Positions 34,990 through 45,871 of a stretch of DNA of 64,000 nucleotides are shown here, in pieces. Both the position numbers and the translations under genes were made by a program. Each line of letters starts with the position of its first letter. Positions within the stretch are counted from its first letter, which is position 1. Under the pieces are notes generated by a model. That model worked only from the letters and a program-made list of their open reading frames with translations. It was not told where the DNA came from and made no database searches. Source of the DNA: Cystobasidiopsis lactophilus (Eukaryota; Basidiomycota; Agaricostilbomycetes; Agaricostilbales; Chionosphaeraceae); contig BCIO01000001.1 in the NCBI GenBank assembly GCA_001599975.1, positions 3,593,631 through 3,657,630 of the forward strand. The letters are read 5' to 3'.

Positions 34990-36433
34990 ATGGAAGCCGC
35001 GCTGGACTCTGTCTTCTCGACGGAGAACACTGTCGCCTCTCACGATGCGTACGCCATCCTCAGGGACGCCTTCGAACAGCAGATGGGCGACCTGGCCCAG
35101 ATCCTGTCGCTCGCCCTGCCAGCTGAGGAGCGGCCCACTTTTGTCGCCGACTTTTTGAACAAGGCGCGCAAGGCCGAGTCCGGCTTGCAGGTCAACGGCG
35201 ACGGCGAGGAGGAGGTCGAGGCGGACACCAAGAAGCAGCTCACCGCCCAGGCCAACGCCCAAAAGCTCGAGGTGCTCGAAGAATTTGCTCAGGCGCTCGA
35301 AAAGCACGGATTGGCCGCTGCCTCGCCCGCAGGTGCGCTCGTCTCCTAACATCAGCAGGTCGACGCACCCTTTGCTGAGTGGACTCGGGCTGCACAGAGT
35401 TGGAGGGCTTCACGAACCTATACATCTCGCTTTTGGTCTATTTGCAGGCGCCGGCGCCCGTCTTTGATGCGTCGCTCACCACCATCCTCAAGTCCCTCTC
35501 CTCCCCCGCCTCGTTGAAAGTGCTGCTCGCCATCCTACCGCCGGCCGCGTGCTCCCCCTCTGTCCGGTTAGCCGTGTTCTACAAGAGCGTGGCCACTGTC
35601 GAGAACCCGGGGCAACGCGCAGCTCTGATCCGCTCAGCGCCCCAGTTCATCCAGAGCCTCAACTTGCCTAGCAAGACGGAAGCGGAGGAGACAGCCAGCA
35701 AGCTGGTGGACTTGTGCTTGGACCACGACGAGGTGGACTCCGCCTTGGACTTTTTGGACGCCTTCCAGCCCACTTCGGACGCCCTGCAACGGAAATGGCT
35801 CAGACTGGCGCTGGCCAAGCCCACCGTCTTCTCTTTCCCCGCCGGCCCAGCGTCGTCCTCCTCCTGCCCCGAAAAAGTCCTCGTCGACTTTGTCGTCGCC
35901 TCTTCCTCAATAGACACCGCCCTCCTCGAAGCCGAGAGGCCGCATCTCTCCTCAGCGGCTCTCAACACCAAAAAGAGCGCTCTCGCCATCGCCAAGCTGT
36001 TTGCTGACAAGGCCGGGCAAAAGGTGCCGTACGCGGACGTGCTGGCCGTCGTCAAGCCGTTGTCGGACGAGACCGACGAGGACATTCTAGTCGAGAGCGC
36101 CGTCATTGATGGTGAGTGAACTCTTCCGCCAGACAGAAAGGGGTGTGTCAATTGATGGCTTTGTCGCTCCCAGCCATCAAGTCGAAGCTTGTGCAAGCCC
36201 GCCTTTCCCAGCCCACCCGAACTATCACCGTCGTCTCCTCCAAATACGCGGCACTCACTGCCTCGCAAGCGTCAGAGGCCGACAACCTCGAAAAGTGGAA
36301 GACCATCCAAGCCAAGCTGGTCGCCCTCAAGGCAAGCCTGAACGGCGTCAAGGGCGTGGTGGAGACTGCTGTGGGCGCTGCCTCTGTTCCTTCGGCGGAG
36401 ACTGTGGCCATCGCCGCTGCTCCCGCTGAATAG
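34990..36433 (+). CDS. eukaryotic translation initiation factor 3 subunit M (PCI domain)
   Basis: Three exons (34990-35332, 35398-36111, 36174-36433) give 438 residues. The bulk is helical repeats (TNLYISLLVYLQAPAP, VRLAVFYKSV) leading to a PCI domain whose winged-helix end reads AIKSKLVQARLSQPTRTITV, close to the conserved I..KLV.G.LDQ of eIF3m. The end is WKTIQAKLVALKASLNGVK, a C-terminal helix also typical. It is part of the eIF3 octamer with eIF3f. The COP9 subunit CSN7 is the nearest alternative; the LSQPTRTITV stretch and the long tail favour eIF3m. Only one small gene separates it from eIF3f. Confidence 0.88.
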
Positions 36434-36738
36434 ACCTCCGCTCGTCTTTTGCAATTCTGGCGAGTTGTCGCGAGTTGACTTCGTTAGGAACCCCCTGTCC
36501 CGCGAATTGTTTGAGCTTCAGCCTTTGAGAGGCCATGGGGGTAAAGAATCTGAGCGACCATTAGTCAGAGAGCGATGGTCGCCACCTCAGCGCCTCGAAA
36601 GCGGGCGCTTCTTTGCCCGTTGATCCGACACCACCATGAATGCCGAAGACGACCTCCCAAAGAAAGACGCACACCCCGGCGACGCGCTCTGATCGAGCTC
36701 ACATCGCCTTTCCACCTCAAACGCCTCGACCAAGCTGA
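36434..36738. other. intergenic
   Basis: About 305 bases. A short ORF from an ATG at 36636 ends without a donor site, so it is not an exon of the next gene. Nothing else recognised. Confidence 0.45.
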
Positions 36739-38846
36739 ATGAAGGACCTCGAGCCGCTTCGTCTCGCAACGGGAGTCGAGATCCCGCGGCTCGCAGTAGC
36801 AACCAGTCTGGACGACTTCTTCGTCCAACTCTCGCTAGCCGGAGCATGGGCCACGACGCCCGAGATCCAGCCGCAAGAGTTCTCGCAAGAGCAGATCAAC
36901 GCGCACCGGTCGTCTTGGCTGCAAGAGTCGGTTCCCTTGCCCGCGGCGTCTCCAAAACAAAAGCTTCGAGGTCTGGAAGACGTCGAGGAAGCGCTGGGCG
37001 AGGGCAGCTCCTCTCCGTGCGTTTGGTTGAACGACATTGTGAAGCAGGTCGGTTTATGAAGGTCGAGTCCGAAGTGGTTTGTCCTCACTCTTATCAGGTG
37101 GCCGTCAAGCGCGGTTTGACTCCCAGCAATTGGTTCTTCAACATGTCCAAAGATACTATACGGACAAGTGCAACAGCTTCCTCTGTCATCAAGCGGGATG
37201 TCGTTCTCTTGCCCCTTGCTGCCGGCTCGACCCCCTCCTTGATGTCGTCCCCATCTGCTACCTTTCCGTCTGCTCTCTCCTTCGTAGAATTCACCAAGTC
37301 GGTCGTCACAGCCTTGTCGCCGAAAGCACTCCACTTTGCAATTCAACAGATTGTGTGGAACGCTGGGCTTCTTCTGCATGCGCAACCTTCCCGGGCCTTC
37401 TGTATCGGTGTCGGCATAAACGGGGAAACCAAAGACACGGCGGCAGTTGACATGATCGGCCTGACTCGCTCCGGCCTCGTGTCCTATAGGCTGAGCGACT
37501 GCTTTCACCCCCTCAACTTCGCCTCGCTCGCCCGAATCTCGCTGTTTCTCGCCTGCGCCTCCCCTTCCAACCTAGGACATCTTCCCGATTTCAGTCTAAC
37601 ACCAGACGGACGTGTCACGAGCCTTTCGATCTCCAAGAAATCGCCCATTGCATCTCTGACCGATCTGGTCTTCAGCGCGCCCAACTTATTCTCAAGAGCA
37701 ACGGCCGTCTGGCTTACCAGTGAGAAGGGCGTCGTCAAGACTGTGTGGTCGAATGATGATCGGGCTCCTCACACGCCCCGCGAAATTCTGATCTTGGACC
37801 ATGCCCAGCACGGACGACAAAAGGATCCAGACGCCTTCCATCTGCGAATCCCTACTGTTGTCTGCTGGGGCTACTTGAGTTGTCCGCTGCAGTTGCCCCG
37901 CTCGCCTATCGCCATGCAACTCTCGGGAACTGGCCAACCCATTGGCGTGGCTTCCATACGCACCGTCAGAGAAGCTCTCCTCTTCCTTCAGAGAACTTGG
38001 AGTAGTGCGTCATGCTGGGCTCTGCCTCTCTATTGCGTGCTGACCGCAAAATCATTCAGGCCATGCACAACTCTTCCGCCTTGGCATCGCGCACAAGGAT
38101 ATCTCTGTGCTCAATACCATGGTGCAAGACTCGCCAACTGGTCCATGGCCGTTTCTGATTGATTTTCACTGCTCCGTCCTGATCGATCCGTCCACCCTTC
38201 GCGTCTTGTCCTCCTGGAACCACCGCATCATGCCCCTGACCGTAAGTTTTCCATACCTTTGCTTGTTGATCGCCAGCTCAACGATAAACACATCTTGAAG
38301 GCGCAAATGGACTGCGTATCATACGCCGCTGCCTTTGCGGGCGGGGAGGAGTGGTACTCCTGGACTATACGACAAGAGTTGGAGAGTTTGTGGTACTTCA
38401 CCGTCAACGTCATCTCCGACTTGACCACCGAATCTCAAAAGCGCGCTACCAAGGTCTCCAAGAAGCAATCCTCGTCCACGCCCAAGCTCAGCAGCAGTCA
38501 ATCAAGCGCACGTGGGCGGAAGACTTCTTCCACCCATTCCATCGAACCCACCGACAATGCCAACATCGCAGACCGTCTGATTTTCGCGATCCCTCTGAAG
38601 TTCAAGATCCTCGCCGACATTCTTGCGAGCCTCCGCTCGATCTTGACCAACGAGCGGCATCCTGTCCTGCCAACTTTTTTCGAAAAGTTCTACTGGGGCC
38701 ACGGCGAAGAGCTTGGGGCTGGCAAAGAGCGCGTCGAACTTGGTGGGGAGCCGGCGTATGCGATCATGGCCGAAGTGGACACCCGCTTCACGGAGGGCCT
38801 CGCGCAGCTGACTGAAGAGGAGGCGTCCCTGACTTTCGCTGGGTGA
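36739..38846 (+). CDS. FunK1-type fungal protein kinase-like protein
   Basis: Four exons (36739-37047, 37098-38004, 38060-38241, 38277-38846) give 655 residues. Order of features: an unrecognised N-terminus, TRSGLVSYRLSDCFHPLNFA with LGHLPDF (the FunK1 D.SG..S......P..F...... GfD block), LGIAHKDISVLNTMV as catalytic loop near residue 415, FLIDFHCSVLI as the metal-loop equivalent, and ELESLWYFTVNVI, the DDLESL.Y.L.W FunK1 signature. FunK1 genes are expanded in basidiomycetes. The catalytic loop has HKD for HRD and DFH for DFG, and no clear glycine loop is seen, so activity is uncertain. No upstream in-frame ATG is available; 36739 follows a stop. Confidence 0.78.
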
Positions 38847-39114
38847 AGCCGTGCCCGAGAACGACCCGCAAGGCTCAGCGCAAGAGCACCAAGTCTAAAC
38901 GAACTTGTACCAAGAAGGCCTTCAAGAGGAGCGGTCGGATGTCGGAGCGTGACATCGAGCAGCGGGATTGTCGCGACAATGGCGAGATGTAAAGCTAGAC
39001 CTTGTGCCTTTCACAATTTAGGTCCCACAATAATCATTAAAGGTTTTACAATGATTAGCCAAGGCAACTAGCCACGACGACGCTTGTCAAAGGAACGATT
39101 CGCCGCAATTATGT

Positions 39115-40389
39115 CTAAGACTGCAAACGGGTCCGCCTTTTCTGCCGCTGAAAGAGCCCACATTTCTTGACCTTGGTAGAAGCTGCTGGTCTAGAAGTCG
39201 TCTGTCCTAAGGTAGTGCCTAAAGAGGCAGGGGGCGACGATTGACCAGTATTTGTAGGTCGTGCGGATGGCTGACCCAGAGAATCATCCTCGAAGGTAGT
39301 CGAAGGCGGTGGCTTGGACAAGGGTCGTTTCGAAGACGTGGAAGGAGGGGAGGAGCTCGTTGGTTTGGCGGCATCGGCTGGATAAGAGAGCCCTTGCTCC
39401 CCAGCATCTATGAGCTTCTTATCGACGATCGTCTGTGGCCCGATTAAAGGAGAAAAGGTCGTCGCTCCGATGGGCCGCGAAGCCGAGACTGTTCCACCCG
39501 CTGGATTTGAAACGTTGAACTCCATGCTGAAGAGAGGATTAGTAATGAATGTGGCCACCGTAGCCGCACTCACCAAGTGAGATAGTCGATCTTGGTGCCG
39601 TCTTTACTGGCATCGAACTCGTCTTGTGTCCACCACCGTTCAAAGTTGTCGTCTAGGATCATTGAACGTAAAAACTTCCAGCCCCAAACCAAAGTATGCA
39701 CGCCAGGCGCAAAGTCCTCTCTGTCAAAGAACGTTCTTTGCTTCAGTGGAGACTGGGTAACACCGAGAGATTAAACGAACGGGATGATCAGATCGCCCGT
39801 GCAAGTGATTGAGCCATCCGAGCCAGAGTCCAAGAGGTCCCAAGGGGTCGATCTTGCGGCGCAATTGGAGAAATAGAATTGGACGAGAGGGGTGGTCGAG
39901 AAACTGCAAGCCGACGTGCTTCAAACGAAGGCAGCCCTATAATACAGAATGGTAGACGTACAGATCGTCTGTGGGGTTCAGATTATACTAGAGAACAGAA
40001 CGCATCAGAAGGTGAACTGGCTAGCGTACTACTATCCTCACGGCGTGCCAGACGAAGGCCTGCTGGGGCTCGTGTGTTGCGGCATCAGATACAGTACTGT
40101 GCTCGTTCGACATCCAGACAAGGGTGTGCTTGTCGCCGGCCTTCGTCTGAGTTGGGGCTTGCCCATTCTTGGCGGTGTATCCCTCGCCTCCGGCAGCAGC
40201 GGGGGCGCACAGCTGCCCTATGGTGTTGTGCTCATAAGCATAGTGGGCGCCAGCGTCAACGTTTGAAGTGAAGGGGATGTTCTCTGGAGCGCATGGCGAA
40301 GTTCCGTCCCAGCTTGTGCAGATGATCAAAGAGTGGGCTCCAATCCGAGGAACCAGCCAGGCAGCTACAAGTAGATTTAACAAAAGCAT
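39115..40389 (-). CDS. secreted protein resembling a copper lytic polysaccharide monooxygenase
   Basis: Exons 40042-40389, 39946-39968, 39781-39903, 39574-39720 and 39115-39526 give 350 residues, all phases consistent. A signal peptide (MLLLNLLVAAWLVPRIGA) is followed by His as residue 19, so the mature protein would start with His, the hallmark of LPMO copper sites. GYTAKNGQAPTQTKAGDKHT, then VWMSNEHST and VWHA supply further His; later come CTGDLIIPEDFAPGVHTLVW and DYLTCMEFNV, the G..TL.W.W and C..F.V ending seen in LPMO-like beta sandwiches, with paired cysteines. A Ser/Pro/Thr-rich tail ends basic. The AA family is not identified. Acting on cell-wall polysaccharide is inference. Confidence 0.6.
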
Positions 40390-40834
40390 GCCGACATGAC
40401 CGTGGTGCCAAGGAGTAGAGTCCAGTCATCACTGCACTGGAGGCCCTCCTCTCTCGAAACAGAAAGAGCGAGAATCCGTCCAACGTACAGCTGGAGGGCA
40501 GGAAGAGGTTCCGTTGAAGTGTAAGAGGGTGGCACCTCCTTGTTTCAGAATGACGGTCTCGCCAGAGCAATAAGAGAGCAGCCCTCTGGCGCCGGCGCGG
40601 GTGGCGACTTGAGCTCGCGGAGAGGCCCCTCAGCCAGCGAAGCTCGAAGCAGAGCGCCGGGATCGCGACCAAGAGACAGTAGCACTACACACAAAAGAGT
40701 GCAAGAGCAAAAGAGGTCAAACCGCGCCCATCACTGGAGGTCTGTGGCTGAGAGGCCTCCTCCTCGGAGGCTGCGCCGCTCTCGCAATCTGGACCAGCTC
40801 CGCCACCGCTCGCATCCTCCACTGTCCAGAGACA
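40390..40834. promoter_or_regulatory. divergent promoter of the two secreted-protein genes
   Basis: About 445 bases between the start codons of the LPMO-like gene (minus) and the GPI-protein gene (plus). ORFs in it are not conserved. No binding motif is called. Confidence 0.5.
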
Positions 40835-41655
40835 ATGCTGCGCCTGTCGTATTTGCCAATAGTCACGCTGGCGGCCAGTGAGTGCTCTTTTTTCCCACCG
40901 AATGCGCCCTCGCCCCTAACGGATTGCGGCTCGCTCGCCTAGAATTGGCGTGGGCTCAGACGAGCGTGTATATTCCTGCCGCTCTGCAGGATATGGACAC
41001 ACCGGCTGCAGTTTCTGTCATTGGGGCCGAGGGAGGCGCACAGACGACGCTTGGTGAGCGCACCACCTCGCTTTCTTCCACCCCAAATTTAGAGGCGACG
41101 CTGAAATTTCTTGGTCCAGCCATCGCTTACACCGATCCCAACCTTGGCACTGTGACAGCCGTCGTGGATGGGTCCGACTTTGTGGCCACCCAGGTCTTCA
41201 CCAGTGAAGGCTTCATAGAGACCTTGGCCGTGTCTTGCGGCTTTGGCACCGATGGCAGCGCGACCTGCGTTCAGGAGAACGACTTCCAGGGCTTGCTCAC
41301 CACAGCTGTTGAAGTGCAAACCTTCCTGCCGTATGTGATTCCATGCGCGCCAAGATGTGTGTTAAGGCCATTTGCCCGCAGCCTCACGGTCACCGCCACA
41401 AGCCCGTCGTCCACCACTTCGTCCACTACCACTTCGTCGCCTACCAAAACTACCGCAGCCGCCACCCCTGCCAGTTCCAGCAGCGCGTCCTCCCCGTCCA
41501 GCATGTCAAGTGGCAGCAGAACGGCCACGCAAGTTTTGAGCACCAATGTCTTCGGCGGCGGTGGTAACAGCTCCGGGGCCGTGTCCGTCTCGCATAGCTC
41601 ACAACTGGCAGCCATTTTGTGTGGCTTTGGCCTCGGATTCGCCTTATTGGCTTAG
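40835..41655 (+). CDS. GPI-anchored, Ser/Thr-rich cell-surface protein
   Basis: Three exons (40835-40877, 40943-41330, 41382-41655) give 234 residues. A signal peptide (MLRLSYLPIVTLAAKLAWAQ) leads a middle domain with two cysteines (VSCGFGTDGSATCVQENDF), then a Ser/Thr/Pro stretch (TTSSTTTSSPTKTT) for O-glycans, and a C-terminal hydrophobic segment (LAAILCGFGLGFALLA) after small residues, the usual GPI signal. It would sit in the cell wall or plasma membrane. The middle domain matches no family I know. The partner across the shared promoter is also secreted. Confidence 0.78.
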
Positions 41656-41993
41656 AAACTTGTCGCGTCGCTCGAGAGCATCGCACACGGACACTCCCTT
41701 CATTCAATTGTATACGCCCTTTGCAAACCATGTCGTTTTCCATTGCTTCGCCGGAACTCAAGTGGCGTGACCAGCTTCGCGTAAGGCTTTCAAGTGCCGG
41801 TCCGAAGGTGCTTTATAGATCCAACACACATTGCATCAAGATGTCGATGCGATGGACGAAACGACGAGAAAGACCCTCAGCAACATGCCCTGACTACTAG
41901 TAAAAGAGAAGAAACGGGAGAGGTGGAGAAAAGCAGTGGAAATTTTGAGATGATGGAACAAAAGGAACAAAAGGGAGGAAGGGAGGTCCAGTT
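41656..41993. other. convergent 3' UTRs
   Basis: About 340 bases between the GPI-protein stop and the Flo8/Som1-like stop. A/T-richer than the flanks; nothing recognised. Confidence 0.5.
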
Positions 41994-44900
41994 TTACATT
42001 GTTTGTTGAGCGGCACCGCCTTGGCCCGAATCCCACACAAACGAGTTGTCCACAAACATCTATCTTCACCTTGAGCTCTGGACGCTATGAAATCGGCAAA
42101 GAACCACTCACGTCCCACAGCGTCGAATCGTTGGTCTCTGGCGACGTGCTCAGGCCTTCCAAATTAAGAGGCTGCATGTTCGCCAAGTCGTTGCCGTTCA
42201 GCTCGCTGAGCATTGAAAGCGACTGCAAACAAGGTGTGAGCCAGAGGCCGTGAGCGACTTCAGTTGCGTGGACTCACATCAGCGTAAGAGCCCATGCCGC
42301 CGCTTTGCGAAGGATGCCGTTGCTGCTCTTGCTGTCCGTGAAACTCGCCAGATGAAGGCGCCAGAGCAGACAGGTCAATCGAGCCGTTGCCATTGCTGGG
42401 CGGCGCAACGGGGATATCGGCTGGCTCGGCTTTCCCTTTGCTGGCCTTGGCCTGGACATCCAACGCTCAGCCAACCGGACGCTGCCAGAGCAGTTCGTAC
42501 TCATGAGCTCACCTTCTTTGAAGTTTCCTTGGCCGCAGGAGCGTCCGCTGATCGCTTCTTGCCGTTACTCGCCTTCTCCCTCCCACCAAGCTGCGGCGTC
42601 TGCTGAAGGGTGATGGGTGAGTTGGCAGCGGGTGCTGGCGTGCCTGGCTGCTGCTGTGGAGTCGCAGCTGCCGGTGTCGGTGCATTGTTGCCGTTGGCTT
42701 GGCCTTGATTCGGAACAGGAGACCGCCCAGGCAGCTGGCCGGCCGACGGCACCTCAGGTGGAGGCATATCCAGAGCTTGCCCTGGCCTCGTTGGCTGTTT
42801 CCCCATGGCTGCCGGACTTGGTTGGTAGTCCATGGTCCCGTTCCGCGCAATCATCGCCTGCATCGCGTTGTACAAAGCTGGGTTGTTGGTCGGAAGCTGG
42901 CCCATGGCTTGCGATGGAGAGTTCATTGGGAACCCCTGATTTGGCCGGAGAGAAGGACTTTGATTAGGAGGTCCGCCGCGCTCCAACATGTGCTGCGCGG
43001 CTGCCTGCTGCTGGTAGAAGAACTGCTGCTGGGCAGCAACGTTGGCAGCATCCGTTGGAACGGAATTGGGCGGCAATGGCGGCATGGAAGGTGATCGGGC
43101 TCGCATGAGCTGCTGCTGCTGATTGGCCGCAGAAGCTGCCATGCTCTTGCGGTAAGCGTCCAAAGCTTGCGCCGAAGGTTGCCCGCCAGGACCCGACATG
43201 GCTGCGTACTGTTGAAGGTCGAATCGATTATTAGAGGCAACACGAAAAAGGCCGGTAGCAGAGGGGCAGCCCACCTGAGCATGCGCGGCAGCTGACTGGG
43301 CCTGTTGAGCGGCGGCCATGGCTGATGCGCGCTGCTGAGCGTTCTGCTGAGCTTGGGCCTGAGCATGGGCCTGGGCTTCGGCAGCCCGCTGATGCTGCAT
43401 TTGGGCAGCCATGGCCTCTGTGAAGGCGTAGTTCTGCGGACCCGGTGACTGGGCGTTGTAGGGCATCATGTTGGGATCTGGTGTGTTTGTTCGACAAGTA
43501 AGCGTTTGTGCACAGACAAAGCGAGAGGACAAAGAGCGAACCTTGGCCAAGCATGCGTTGCCGCTTGTTTGGGGACGCTGGGGCGCCCAAGGGACTGCTG
43601 GCGTCCAGCGGCTCGCTTGTCATGATCTGTCCTTCTTGCCCCGGCATCATTCTTGAGACTTGGCGGGCATGCATGATTCCGTTGGGACTGCCGTGGTGGA
43701 GCGCTGCGGCACTGCCTGGCCGAGGAATCTGCTGGGGAGGATAACCCGGTGGCGGCCTTCCCATCGCCTGACTAAAGTCGGGCAGCGCCATTAAGTATAT
43801 GAAAGGCTCAGGTGTAAAGAACTGGAACATACGCTTCTCGATGCGCTTGCATTTGAGCTTCTGCAAACATTCGCCGACCCGGCTTCAGCTTCGGAGTTAA
43901 AGAGCAAAGGGGGCAAGGGGGACAAACGCTGATGATGGTGCGCAGCGAGCATCTGTTGGTAGTGCAGCGTCTGTTGTGGCATGCCCGGTTGCATGCCGGG
44001 AGGCATTGGGCCTCGCGGCTGGATCATGTTTCCATTCGGCATGTTCGGTCTTGTGGCGATGAGATTGAGCAATGAAGTGAGCACCAAAGCACGTTGAAGG
44101 ACGACTCACGGAGGCTGGCCAGACTGTAACCGCCGCTGGTTCATCATGGCTTGCTGATTCCGCAGTTGGGCCTGCTGGCTGACGGCGTGGGCGGCCATCT
44201 CCTGTGCATGCGCCAACGACTGCTGCTGCTGCTGCTGCTGTTGATGAGCTTGAGCTTGCGCTTGAGCTTGGGCCTGAGCCTGCGCTTGGGCCTGAGCCTG
44301 GGCTTGGGCTTGTTGTTGGGCGGCGGCTTGGGCTTGAGCAGCCTGGTGCGCATGCTGAAACTGCTGCTGCCTTTGGTGCTCTTGAAGTTGAGCGGCATGC
44401 ATAGCTGGGGACGGGGAGGCGGAAGGGTGAGGCGGTTGCTGCTGGAGTTGTTGGGCGGGCTGCGGCGGTTGAGCCGGGGTTGCGCTGGACTGAGGAGGCG
44501 TAGGGTTTTGGGCAGGCTGCTGCTGGGGTTGGCCAGGGTTGGGCGGGAGTCCAGGGTTGCCAGGCGGCCCGCGACCGAAAGCCTGAGCGTAGGCTTGCAT
44601 GGCTTGTGGGGCGCCAGTCGTGGCAATTGGCGGCTGTGGCTGCTGGGCAACAAAAGGGTAGGCTGCCGATGTGGCTGGGGGCATGGGCGGCATCGCAGCT
44701 GGCTCAGGCTTGATAGTGGCGGCCTGTGTGTGCAGGGTTGGGGGAGAGAGATTGAGTTTTTCTGCGGGATTCTGACAATCGAAAAACCAAAACGCACCCT
44801 GGCGAATCCGTTGGCTGACTGCCTGGCCTCATTGTACATCCTGCCAGCTTGAGAGCAGGGCCGACCGCGGACGGCATTGTGGACGTCCCATTGGACGGCC

Positions 44901-45871
44901 CACCACGTGAAAAGATAACCTTGCGCAGACTGATGCTCGACGGCGGGCTTGGGCAAGTCGGCCTTGGTGAGCCCGTTGGCCGTGGGTCCAGGGCGCGATG
45001 TGGAAGCGTCCTTGGCGTCCTCTGGGCCGTCGCGAGAGCGGGTGGTGCGAGGGGTGCCGGCCGCCGAAGTGTCGGAGCCACCTCCGTTTTGGAGCGTTTC
45101 ACGTTGGCCAGGGAAACCAAAGTGGGACGTCGAGCTGTTGGTCGAGTCGCCACCGTCCGAGGTGCCAGCCAGGGCGCGGTCGAGATCGGAGGCGGCGGGC
45201 TGCTTGTCGTCCTTGTTGGGACTGCTCCCGTCCAGGGCCGTGCTGGACCGCGCGCCCGGCGACGTCTGCGTGGCCCCGTCCGGCCCATCCTGGTCCTCCC
45301 CTGACTCCTTTCTGAGCGCTTGCTGTCGCGGCGAGGTGGAGGCGGGGTCGGATTTGACGACAGCGACGGCGGGTAGGGTTTGGAGGACGGCTTTTGCGGC
45401 TTCGAGGTAGTTCATCCGGTAGAGGTAGTCGTACAGGTAGGAGTGCAGCTGGTTCCGGCTCTCGAGGTCCTCCTCGGCGGCGGCCGCGGCGGCGGCGGTG
45501 ACAGCGGCGGACGTCGAGGCCTCCGGCAGATTCGTGCTGGTGGATTGGGAAGTGGACGGCTCGTTCATGGGCGCCGAGGCGAGCATGGGGTGCGAGGCGC
45601 CGAGCTGAGGGTGTTGGGAGGATGGTACAATCATTTGGAAGCCGGGTTGCTGCTGGGTGAAGGCTGGGTAAGGGGACGCGCCTTTGTTGGCCTCTGATAG
45701 GGCCCCGGCCAGAGCGAACGGTGCGGAGGATGGGCCGGCGATGGGGTGGCCAGGGGCGCCAAAGGAGCCAGAGGCGTGCGGGAGAGCGGCCATCATGGCG
45801 GCAGCCCTCTGCTGGTGGAAGGAGGCAGCCGAGGTTTGCTGAGCCATGCTGGTGCGAGGGGAGGTGGCCAT
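41994..45871 (-). CDS. Flo8/Som1-like LisH transcriptional regulator
   Basis: A large multi-exon gene (about 1000-1100 residues; inner splice sites were not all fixed). The conserved N-terminal part has the LisH motif LHSYLYDYLYRMNYLEAAKA, then a Ser/Asp-rich linker and LFTWWAVQWDVHNAV, the L..WW..FWDIFNA block of Flo8/Som1/LUG-type proteins. After it come long Gln/Ala/His/Pro tracts and a nuclear-looking patch (SPNKRQRM, KKRSADAP). The last short exon ends SFVWDSGQGGAAQQTM. In yeasts Flo8 acts downstream of cAMP-PKA to drive filament and adhesion genes; in moulds Som1 plays a similar part. The start at 45871 is the first ATG; low complexity makes the middle uncertain. Confidence 0.82.
44218..44335 (-). 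repeat. Gln and Gln-Ala codon repeat in the Flo8/Som1-like gene
   Basis: CTG repeats on the plus strand (CAG codons on the coding strand) followed by a long alternation of Gln and Ala codons, (QA)n. Third bases vary between copies, so the run is partly interrupted. Confidence 0.85.

Noticed and set aside
44144-44800. Arg/Pro/Leu-rich frame continuing the Flo8-like ORF (575 codons)
   Set aside because: It is a frame shadow: after the intron near 44730 the real frame is the Gln/Ala/Pro-rich one.
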